From Phyllostachys edulis (lineage: Eukaryota; Streptophyta; Magnoliopsida; Poales; Poaceae), in the NCBI GenBank assembly GCA_036346405.1, contig CM070548.1, positions 50,883,779-50,947,778 of the forward strand: DNA of 64,000 nucleotides, in the 5' to 3' direction. Of this stretch, positions 55,893 through 64,000 are shown piece after piece; the stretch's first letter is position 1, and the number at the start of each line of letters is the position of its first letter. The translations under genes and the position numbers were made by a program. The notes under the pieces are model-generated. The model did no database searches, was not told where the DNA came from, and saw nothing but the letters and a program-made list of their open reading frames with translations.

Positions 55893-58550
55893 CTGAGTTT
55901 AATTTTTCATGATCTGCTTGGTGTTATCCTAGAGGTATACATTGATGATATAGTTGTTAAATCAGATGACACAGATCATCACTTAGCCGATTTATGTCTA
56001 GCCTTTGAACGAATGCGTCGGTATGGCTTGAAGATGAACCCACTCAAATGTGCTTTTGGTGTGTCGGTTGGTAAGTTCTTAGGATTTATAATACATGAGA
56101 GAGGCATAGAAATAGATCATACCAAAATAGAGGCTATTACGAAAGTAAAGGCGCCACAGTGTAAAAGGGACATGCAAAAGTTCCTTGGAAAAGTGAATTA
56201 TTTGAAGAGGTTCATAACTAATTTATCTGGTAAGGTTAGTGCATTCACCCGATACTTCAGTTAAAGAAAGAAACTGAATTTACTTGGGGGCGAGCGACAA
56301 CAAGCATTTGAGGATATTAAGAAGTATTTGTCTACACCTCCTGTATTGAGGGCGCCCAAAGTCGGGAAGCCATTTCGGCTATATATCGCTGCAGAAGAAA
56401 ATGTCATCGGTGCTGTTTTGACACAAGTAATAGATGGCAAGGAATATGTTATCACTTACTTAAGTCGACATCTCTTGGGAGCTGAGACGAGGTATGTGTT
56501 TATTGAAAAATTATGATTATCCTTGTATTATGCTTGTACTAAGTTGAGGCATTATTTGCTGTCTAGTACTTGTGTTGTTGCATGTCAAGCCGATGTTATT
56601 AAATATATGTTGCAACAGGCGATTTTAAGTGGTAGAATCGGAAAGTGGGCTTATGCGTTAATAGAGTATGATTTGGCTTATGAATCTTTGAAATCTATGA
56701 AAGGCCAGATTGTAGCTAATTTCATTGTTGATCATAGAATTGATAATGATATGAAGCTGGTTGATTGTGTGTCTATATGTCCATGGAAGTTATACTTTGA
56801 TGGCTCAACTTGTAGAGAAGGACAAGGTGTTGGTATTGTTTTAGTTTCACCTAGAAGTGTTGTTTTTGAAACATCGGTTTGTTTAGAATATTTTTGTACT
56901 AATAACCAGGCCGAGTATGAAGCCCTTCTGTTAGGAATGCAAATTTTAGAGTCCATGGGTGTAAAGAATGTAGAGGCATTTGGTGATTCATTGTTATTTG
57001 TGCAGCATGTGTCTAAGGTTTATTAGTGCTTTGATGGATCACTAAATAGTTATTTAGAAAAATGTTTAGAGGTCATAGCAACTCTGGATGATTTCACTAT
57101 TAGTCATATATCCAGAGAAGAGAATATTAGAGCAAATGACTTGGCACAACAAGCATCTGGTTATCAAGTTAAAAGAGGTAAATTGTTCATGATAGGAAAA
57201 CCGATGCTAGAAGTTGCTACAATTTGTATAGCCGAACAACATAATGGCAGTTCGGATGCTTTGGAAATATCAGACTCTACCGAATCTAATGATTGGAAAA
57301 AGCCTCTAATTGATTATTTAGAAAACCCTAGCCAATCTGTTGATAGAAAGCTTCGGCGACAAGCATTAAAATATACATTGCTTGATGGAGAGTTGTATCG
57401 CCAAACTATAGATGGATTACTTTTAAAATGTTTAGGTTCAGATCAATCTAAAGTTGCTATAGGTGAGGTGCATGAAGGCATATGTGGTACACATCAGTCG
57501 GCTCATAAAATGAAGTGGTTAGTAAGAAGAGCTGGTTTTTATTGGCCGACTATGTTGGACGATTGTTTTAGATAATACAAAGGGTGTGAGTCTTGTTAGA
57601 AGATTGGTGATGTGCAATTGGCGCCTGCTGCTATGTTGCATCCTATAATTAAACAATGGCCGTTTCGTGGATGGGGTTTAGATTTTATCGGCCAGATATA
57701 TCCTGCATCTTCCAAAGGTCATCATTTTGTTTTAGTAGCCACAGATTATTTCACTAAGTGGACAGAGGCTGTTCCTCTTAAAAACATGACACATAAGGAA
57801 ATGATTAGTTTTATTTTGGAACACATCATTTATAGATTCGGCATACCATAGACTTTGATTACTGATCAAGGTTCATCTTTTATGTCTCATCAAGTACGAG
57901 AATTCGCCAAATCACGTAGAATCAAGATCCTTAATTCCTCACCTTATTATGCTCAGGCCAACGGGCATGTCGAGTCAAGTAATAAGACCTTGATTAAGCT
58001 CATTAAGAAAAAGATAGATGAAAATCCTAAAAAGTGGCATAAGGTGTTGTCTGAGGCATTATGGGCTCACCGTGTATCTAAACATAGTGCTACAAAGGTA
58101 ACACCGTTCGAGTTAGTGTATGGACAAAAGGCAGTTTTACCTGTTGAGGTATATCTGAGTGCCTTTAGAGTGGCCAGGCAAAATGGTTTGTCAGCCATAG
58201 ATTACCATGACTTGATGATGGATAAGATAGATGAAGTTGCAGATGAGAGATTAAGAGCTTTAAGGGAGATTGAAAAGGATAAAGTGAGGGTAGCCAAAGC
58301 CTACAATAAGAAAGTGAAGGAAAAATCATTTCAAATAGGAGACTTAGTTCGGAAGACGATTTTACCTATTGAGTACAAAGATAATAAGTTTGGGAAGTGG
58401 TCTCCAAACTGGGAAGGTCCATATAAAGTTGTAGAGATTGTTCCTGGAAATTCCTATATAGTGCAAAGTCTACAGGGAGATAGGCTGCCTAAGGCTCTTA
58501 ATGGCAAATATTTGAAAAAATACTACCCGAGTGTTTGGCAAGATGCTTGA
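55893..58550 (+). pseudogene. Tat pol (RT, RNase H, second RNase H-like, integrase), five nonsense codons
   Basis: Domains in order: RT palm end LEVYIDDIVVKSDDTDHHLA and LGFIIHERGIEI; a local double frameshift near 56258-56290; RNase H with KPFRLYIAAEENVIGAVLTQ; a second RNase H-like domain starting CPWKLYFDGSTCREGQGVGI with NNQAEYEALLLG; the integrase zinc domain (HEGICGTHQSAHKMKWL, CESC); core text WGLDFIGQIYP, YFTKWTEAVPL, LITDQGSSFMSHQVREFAKS and HVESSNKTLIKLIKK; and the C-terminal WEGPYKVVEIVPG. From 56290 to 58550 one frame holds without indels, broken only at 56514, 57024, 57573, 57597 and 57849. Three of these stops (57024, 57597, 57849) are TAG where relatives have Gln. Confidence 0.9.
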
Positions 58551-58769
58551 GAAGCACACATGGCTGATGAATTGTTGATAATCGTCCTGAGAAACACATA
58601 TATGGTCGGTGTTTAATCATTGTCCTGAGAAACACACATATGGCCGGTGTTTAACCGTCGTCCTGAAGGATAATTGAAGATATTTTTGTGGCAAACATGT
58701 TTTTTTACCAAAAAGCAGGGGGCATGTGTTGATGGCAAGATTTGGCATCTATAAAGAATAGCTTCAAAA

Positions 58770-59330
58770 GACCTCTGAGAGGTCTGGGCGACTTCTTCAA
58801 AGATCTCTGGGAGGCCGGGCTTCAAAAGACCTCCCGAGAGGTCCTGGGATGTCCCCTTCAAAGACCTCCTAGGAGGTCCTGGCTTCAAAGGAGGTCCTGG
58901 ACGATCTCTACAAAGATCTCCTGGGAGGTCCTAGCTTCAAAGACCTCCCGAGAGGTCCTGGAATGGCCTCTTCAAAGACCTCCTGGGAGGTCCTGGCTTC
59001 AAAGGAGATCCTGGACGATCTTTACAAAGACCTCCTGGGAGGTCCTGGCTTCAAAGACCTCCTGAGAGGTCCCCAAACGGCCTCTACAAGGACCTCCTGG
59101 GAGGTCCTGGCTTCAAAGACCTCCCGAGAGGTCCGGGAATGGCCTCTTCAAAACCTACTGGGAGGTTCTGGCTTCAAAGACCTCTTGAGAGGCCTTGGAT
59201 GGCTTCTTCAAAGACCTCCTGGGAGGTCCTGACTTCAAAGACCTCCCAAGAGGTCCTGGATGATGTCTACAAAGACCTCCTGGGAGGTCCTGTAGGGTGG
59301 TTTTCGCAAAAAACAGGAGGTCCTTGCTCG
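58770..59330 (+). repeat. Roughly 60-bp tandem array with GACCTCC/GGAGGTC hairpins
   Basis: GACCTCCTGGGAGGTCCTGG recurs about every 60 bases, alternating with GACCTCCCGAGAGGTC. GACCTCC and GGAGGTC are 7-bp inverted arms around TG or CGA. The frames through it are repeat artefacts. Confidence 0.9.
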
Positions 59331-59334
59331 AAGA

Positions 59335-59970
59335 GGTGGTCCTGAGCGGCACCTACAAAGACCTTCTCAGAAAGCACCACGTGGCTTCATCAAAACCGCC
59401 CAGGACCTCCTCAGGAGTGTTGCGCGCTTCCATCAGAGCCACTTAGGACCTCCTTAGGAGTGCCATGTGGTTTCATCAGGGCCGTTTAGGGCCTCTTCAG
59501 GAGCACTCACGCGGCCTCATCAAAACTTCCTCCGGAGCATTACGTGGTTTGATCATGGCCGCTTAGGACCTCCTCAGGGGTGCTGCGCGCCTTCATCAAG
59601 GCCGTTCAGGATTTCTCCAGAGGCGCTCGCGCGGTTTCCTCGGGAGCGGCCACATGGCTCCATCATGGCCGCCTAGGACCTCCTCAGGGGTGCTACGCGC
59701 CTTCATCAAGGTCGTCCAGGGCCTCCACAGAGCACCTGCGCGGCTTGAATCAAGGCCGCTCAGGACCTCCTCAGAGGTACTCGTGCGTTTTCCTCAGGAG
59801 CTGCCACGTGGTTTCATCGTAACCGCTCAGGACCTGCTCGGGGTGTTTACGCAGCTTAATTAGAGCCGTCTAGGATCTCCTCAGGAGTTCTACGTGGCTT
59901 AATCAGGGGCACTCAGGATCTCCTCGGGACATATACGTGGTTTAATCTGGACCTCTTCAGGACCTCCCAC
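59335..59970 (+). repeat. Second degenerate tandem array (about 55-62 bp units)
   Basis: Units share AGGACCTCCTCAGGGGTGCT and TTCATCAAGGCCG-like text, with alternating GCGC and ACGTGG segments. They are more diverged than the preceding array and occupy the middle of the Tat LTR. Confidence 0.8.
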
Positions 59971-62900
59971 GTGGACCTCCCGCGCGGACCTTCCGCAAGG
60001 ATTTCTTCAAGACCTTACAGAGCATCTAGGAAGTGATAAAATAGGAAAGAATTGTCAGTTATAGAAGGCATAACCGAATCATATTTGTGGATTTGGTTCG
60101 GTTTAGGAGCCCTGGGCTTTCACGGCTAAGACCTGCTGCCCTTTAAATAAGAGAGGGTCATGGCCGATTGTAAAAGAGATTAACCAATCAATCAATATAA
60201 ATCGCATCTAGTTTTTATCATAGCTTCCTGTAGTCCCGTTCTTTTCCAACCTCTCCTTGCTTGCTGCTCGGCTGGGTCTCAAGATCATGCTAGCGCAAAT
60301 CATCACCGTGCTGTACCACGACTAGCTCCGTGTAGGTACTATACGTTGGTGCCAAGATCCGGAGCATCCAATTGCTGCTGTGATCCTTGTGTTGTGCGCA
60401 ACACATTTTTGTGCGCAACAAGTACCCTCACTACTTTTACATGTGTATGTATGGATGTGAATGCCAAACGTTGTGAATGTGTGTATTAGCCACTGCTCAT
60501 GGGACTAGTACGGTACACACATAAGGTCTTCGGGTATTCCACGGCTGGGGGTTTGACGAGAGGTTTATCCACAGCATACGAATTCTCTAGTTTGTTTGGC
60601 ATCTGTCGATACCACCGCTCACAACCTTTGGTAAGCAGTCTAGAGCACGCGTCAAAGCCTTTACATCATCTAGTCCTAACCTTGCACTTAGCCCGACGAA
60701 TGAACACCCTCATTTCACCCTGGTATACCCCCGTTTTAGTGAGGCATTCGTTGTTGTGTCGGCTATCACACATGCTCGCACCACTACTGCCTATCAATCT
60801 TGTAAGGCTAGTTTTTGATGACTTAATTAGCTAAGGTTGTCCCATAACGGCACATATGGTTGCACGCTTTGGCTTAGATTGGAGTTGCTGGTGTTCGGTC
60901 CTTAATTGACCTGGGCAAGAATCTCCCCTCATCTACTTGTGAGACACACCTCTCACACTTCTCATAATATAATATAACTCGCCTGCATCGAAAACTAGTT
61001 TTTTTACTTTTATTTTTATACAAAATAAAAAAGGTACACCCCTTTGGACTTTCTTTTCAAAACTCCCAAATTCATATTTACCATGTCATCCTTTACGCAA
61101 TTTTATAAAAGACTATGGTCTGACTAAGCAATCATGCGAGATTCGCATACGAAAAACCCAAGTTGACATTATTCCATATCTAAACCATAACCTAATGGCT
61201 TCAACATTAAAGGTATCAATATTTCAAGGAGATTCATGCATCGGATATGATTTACAACTATCGCTATCCCAAACATAGTAATTTTATATCAAACATACAC
61301 ACATGCATAATAGATTTTGCAAAAAGAAGTATAATAATTGAAATAATAGGATCAATATGGTCAAAGGGGGTGATTGCCTTGCTCTTAAAGTGAGGATGGA
61401 ATATCGTCGCAAAAAATCGTCTGAATAATCGACGTCTAATTAAAAGAGCCGGAAGCAAATTAAATATAATAAAATAATTTCAATAGCAACAAAATCCAAA
61501 TATTTTCGCATATTCTGGTAGAGCATGGTTTTAGATGAATTTATAAAAAAGGAATCATCTCATTTGGAGTTTTTATGCAAAAGTTATTAGGTTTCAATTT
61601 GCTTCGGTTTGAAAATTTTAGAAAAATAGAAAAGGTGACATTGATAACGTATTTTCCGATTTTTTTTTCACTTTCCAGCAGAGAAAGCGTATTCGTTCCT
61701 ACGTTCTACCAAGGTTTACGCTTTCTAGTGAAGAAAACGAATTTTCTATAAAACTGAAAGCAACTTTTCTATTTTCCTCTGATTTTTATTAACTTACATG
61801 TGGGGTCTAGTTGTTAGTGACTCATTTATTAATAACGTTTGGAATTAGATTTTCCTTAACCCTTTCGGCTTGGTTCCACATGTCATAGACATTTAAACAC
61901 TATCATTTAGCATTAATTAGAGTTTAAATCTTGTGGGTCCCACTGGCAGAGAGAAAGAGTGATGAGGAATAGTGCGTGCGCATGGTCGAGAGGAGGGGAA
62001 GCTCGCCGGTGGTGAGGCACGTGTGGGAAAGCTCGGGGGATCCTGGAAATGGGTACAGGGGTCCAATGCGATGCTAGGGGAGGTGAAGGTGACCAGAGAG
62101 GTGGACAAAATCGGCAGTGCGGTGGTGAGTGGCGGTGAGTTGCCTCGGGTGAACCCAGTTCTTGCACTAGGGACTAGCACAAGGTGGCAATGGGGCTCAA
62201 ATCAACTCAGGGTGGCATCACAAGGGGTTTAGGTGTGGCTCGGGGCCCTAGGGTTGCCCGAGATGAGATGGCAGCAATGTCCCGTGGTGGCGCCATAGGC
62301 CTTGCTAACAATTACGACGCAAATGCTATACATTACCCAAATTAGATGAGGCTTATGCTCCAGTAGCTCAGCACGATCACGAGGAGGTTGATAATGAGGT
62401 TGGAGAAGGGCTAGGATAGCTTGACGGCGATAAATAGGGACAGCGGCGGCAAGCTTCATGATAACGGACCGTCTTGGTGGAAATCAGTGGGAATGAAGTG
62501 CATGCATAGCTTAATGGGGGCTCCTAGATGGATAAATTAGCTTTGGTGGAGTTAAAGGCTCACCGGAGAGGCTAGTCGTCGATGGCGGCGGCGGAGGTAG
62601 AGAGGTTCACGGTGGTAGCTCCTTGTGAGCGTTGATAGCTGAAATGGGTGGTGCGAGGAGGTGCAGTGAGACGAGGTGATGCTCAAACCGGGCACGAAAT
62701 CCATCTGGACTCACCGAGTTTGAAGATCCTTCACGGCTACCTTGGCACCAGAGGTGAGGAAGAAGGTCCAATTGCAGCTCTACACTATAATGGAAGAGTA
62801 GGGGAGTGAGGGGATGACTGAGTGGGAAAAATAGCACAAGATGACGTGCACATTGGGGGTTCAGGGCATCGGGAGATGGTTCTGCTTTGGCGGAGCGCGT

Positions 62901-63280
62901 GCACCGAAGCTCAGGACGATGAAGTGTTTCGGGCGTTATCGTGGATGAAACTTACGGAGGAGGGGAGAAATGGAAACGGCAACGTAAGTGAGGGGTTTTG
63001 ACACGCTCGGGAGAGCTTTAAGCAGTGAGATACAAACGAGAACGGTGATGAGAAAAATGCGGGCGGCTCGCGTTCTCGCGGTTATCTCGCGCAGCGACGA
63101 GTCCCGGGCGGAGAGAAATGGTGGGCAGGGCAGGTGGGATCGGGTGGTTGCGGCCTCCTCCCGTGGGCGCGGGAGGGTGACGGCAACGCTGGCATGGGCG
63201 AGCTTTGGCATTGCTACATGGCAGTGGGGATGACAATGCAAGGTGGAAAAAAAGACTCTAGCGTGTGGGTCCCGCACGTC

Positions 63281-63316
<36 letters not shown>

Positions 63317-63792
63317 TTAGGATTTTGAAAAGAATCGGTTGAGGGTTTTACGGAATTTTTAGACATAGAATTATAACTCTAAAATTTATAAGTTTTTTAG
63401 GGGATGCTCCTGACACAACGTAGATTATTGTGTAATTTTTCTAGGACTTTTTTTGTTGTAAGTTTTCTCAAAAATTCTTACAAGTTTCTGTTTGCATGCA
63501 TTTTTGTTACTTGATTTGAGGAAAGTTTCAAATCATGCTTTAAATATTTCCCCATTTTATTGATAGTATGATTACACTAAGTTTGTATTTTTAATTATCT
63601 TCTTTTGTTGCAATTTATTTTAATTCTCAACTAGGTTTGTACTTAAAAAAATTGGTTCTTAAATTTCTCAATTAGACAAAAGTCTTGGATAAAAATCTAG
63701 AAAAACGAATGCCAATAAAATGCATCAGAAACTTCTAAAATTTCATATTTTCAGACATTTGAAAATAAGCTCAAATTTTAGGATGTTACAGA

Positions 63793-63806
63793 GCTACCCC
63801 CCTTAC
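63793..63806 (-). other. Polypurine tract of the outer Tekay element
   Basis: The minus strand reads TGTAAGGGGGGTAGCTC directly before the LTR start at 63790, equivalent to the purine tract at 8775-8790. Confidence 0.7.
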
Positions 63807-63819
63807 AAAGAATCGCGTC

Positions 63820-64000
63820 CCTGAGATTCAGTGGGCTCGGTAAAGAGTAGGGGAACTTGGTTCAAAGAAGGTCTTCCCGTTTCCACATAGCTTCATCTTC
63901 AGTGTGGTTGCTCCACTGAACTCTTACCATCTTGATGGCGTGACTGCGAGTATGTCTTATGGCTTCATCTAAGATTCGGATCGGGTGTTCCCGATAAGAA
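63820..64000 (-). pseudogene. Outer Tekay element, integrase chromodomain (continues off the right edge)
   Basis: The minus strand reads EHPIRILDEAIRHTRSHAIK, then MVRVQWSNHTEDEAMWKRED and LL before a stop. The pattern VQWSNHxEDEAxWxRED is the C-terminal chromodomain of Tekay integrases, as at 8800-9020. The visible part is open from the right edge to the stop, so this copy may be better preserved than the inner one. The rest lies outside the window. Confidence 0.85.

Larger units (their letters stand above)
55893..60420 (+). mobile_element. Second Tat-lineage retrotransposon, 5'-truncated
   Basis: The element begins mid-RT at about 55893, joined to Tekay LTR sequence, and ends with a 3' LTR at 60420. 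Everything upstream of the RT palm is missing, as is the 5' LTR. It is AT-rich and shares little DNA identity with the GC-rich Tat element at 1651-28015, though the proteins are of the same lineage. There is no antisense ORF or long 3' region: the LTR begins only 176 bases after the pol stop. Confidence 0.88.
58727..60420 (+). repeat. 3' LTR of the second Tat element
   Basis: The LTR begins TGTTGATGGCAAG just after a purine tract (AAAAAGCAGGGGGCATG) and ends GTGCGCAACA, giving the usual TGTTG/CAACA inverted ends. It is about 1.7 kb. Two tandem arrays occupy its first 1.2 kb. A promoter-like TTTAAATAAG lies at 60141. The final 50 bases repeat TTGTGCGCAACA-like text twice. Confidence 0.85.
50060..60558 (+). 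mobile_element. Tekay-type solo LTR, plus strand, with two later insertions
   Basis: It starts TGTAACATCCC at 50060 and ends GGGTTTGACG at 60558 (the related element ends GGGTCCCGACA, so the last base has mutated). It is flanked by AGAGG at 50055-50059 and 60559-60563. Its own sequence is 50060-53651, 55804 to about 55892, and 60421-60558. It is interrupted by the copy-2 solo LTR and by a truncated Tat element. No Tekay internal sequence is present, so it arose by recombination between LTRs. The GC-rich part (50560-51500) includes a TATA box and leader. Because it inserted in the opposite orientation into a related LTR, the two form an inverted pair (49575-50059 against 53155-53645). Confidence 0.8.
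49331..63790 (-). mobile_element. Outer Tekay-type LTR (3' LTR of an element running off the right edge), split by nested insertions
   Basis: Its own sequence is about 49331-50059 plus 60559-63790. It ends at 63790 in GGATGTTACA, followed by a purine tract and chromodomain, so it is the 3' LTR of a minus-strand Tekay element whose body lies beyond 64000. The two parts join sensibly: the left ends ...CTGCAGAGG and the right resumes AGAGG TTTATCCACAGC with GAATTCTCTAG text, matching the order in the plus-strand LTR at 53,000-53,200. The left boundary is uncertain; I see no clean TGTC start near 49331 and it may be truncated. About 4 kb without the insertions. A GA microsatellite lies at 63284-63314. 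Confidence 0.75.

Noticed and set aside
55866..55900. Apparent Met start (MPEGWMG) of the second Tat RT frame
   Set aside because: This Met lies in Tekay LTR sequence; the frame merely continues across the junction at about 55893.
49340..55900. Head-to-head LTR arrangement as a designed inverted-repeat system
   Set aside because: The AGAGG target duplication and in-register resumption at 60564 show an ordinary insertion of one LTR into another in opposite orientation; only the hairpin-RNA consequence is kept as a low-scored finding.
58742..59352. Frames with LQRPPRRSWLQRRSW-like repeats
   Set aside because: Translation of the 60-bp LTR array, not a gene.

Overview
The window is nuclear DNA from a grass (Poaceae). 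The evidence is the GC-rich first exon of its one cellular gene, Stowaway-type MITEs ending in CTCCCTCCG, and large Ty3 retrotransposons of the Tekay (chromovirus) and Tat lineages nested in one another. The sequence alone does not fix a genus. I see no rRNA, tRNA, CRISPR or prokaryotic features.

Left block (1-28 kb): a 5'-truncated Tat retrotransposon on the + strand (gag, protease, RT/RNase H, integrase, tandem-repeat 3' region, an antisense ORF, then a probable 3' LTR) has been split repeatedly. A Tekay LTR ends in its gag at 1650. A solo LTR (3427-17714, target duplication GCAAC) lies just before the RT. That solo LTR is itself split by a full-length Tekay element on the - strand (5772-17506, target duplication ATGCA, LTRs about 3.0 kb). 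A hAT-like insertion carrying a gene fragment splits the 68-bp repeats of the Tat 3' region.

Middle block (28-32.3 kb): a 150-bp tandem array containing a palindrome, a 10-bp minisatellite, a Stowaway MITE, a Pack-hAT element (30707-31841) that has captured part of a PPR gene, and a small hAT MITE.

Gene block (32.3-43.6 kb): one complete cellular gene, a plant kinesin-12 of the PAKRP1 type (phragmoplast microtubule motor), in 16 exons encoding about 1,100 residues. All intron phases agree. One intron uses a GC donor, and the last intron holds a 3.3-kb Mutator-like element that itself contains a copia fragment.

Right block (43.6-64 kb): a second copy of the same Mutator-like element, cut off by a 3.6-kb hAT element. 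The hAT transposase frame is complete apart from six nonsense codons. Next come another Stowaway MITE and a four-level LTR nest. A - strand Tekay LTR (49.3-63.8 kb) is split by a + strand Tekay solo LTR (50060-60558, AGAGG duplication). That in turn is split by a second copy of the 3427-type solo LTR and by a 5'-truncated Tat element. The window ends in the chromodomain end of the outer Tekay element.

Only the kinesin looks functional. The rest is transposons at different stages of decay. The most notable signal is an odd pattern of small deletions and rearrangements at CAG/CTG sites in the youngest Tekay element, most simply explained by long-read consensus error at methylated CHG sites. It contrasts with true C-to-T decay in the older elements.
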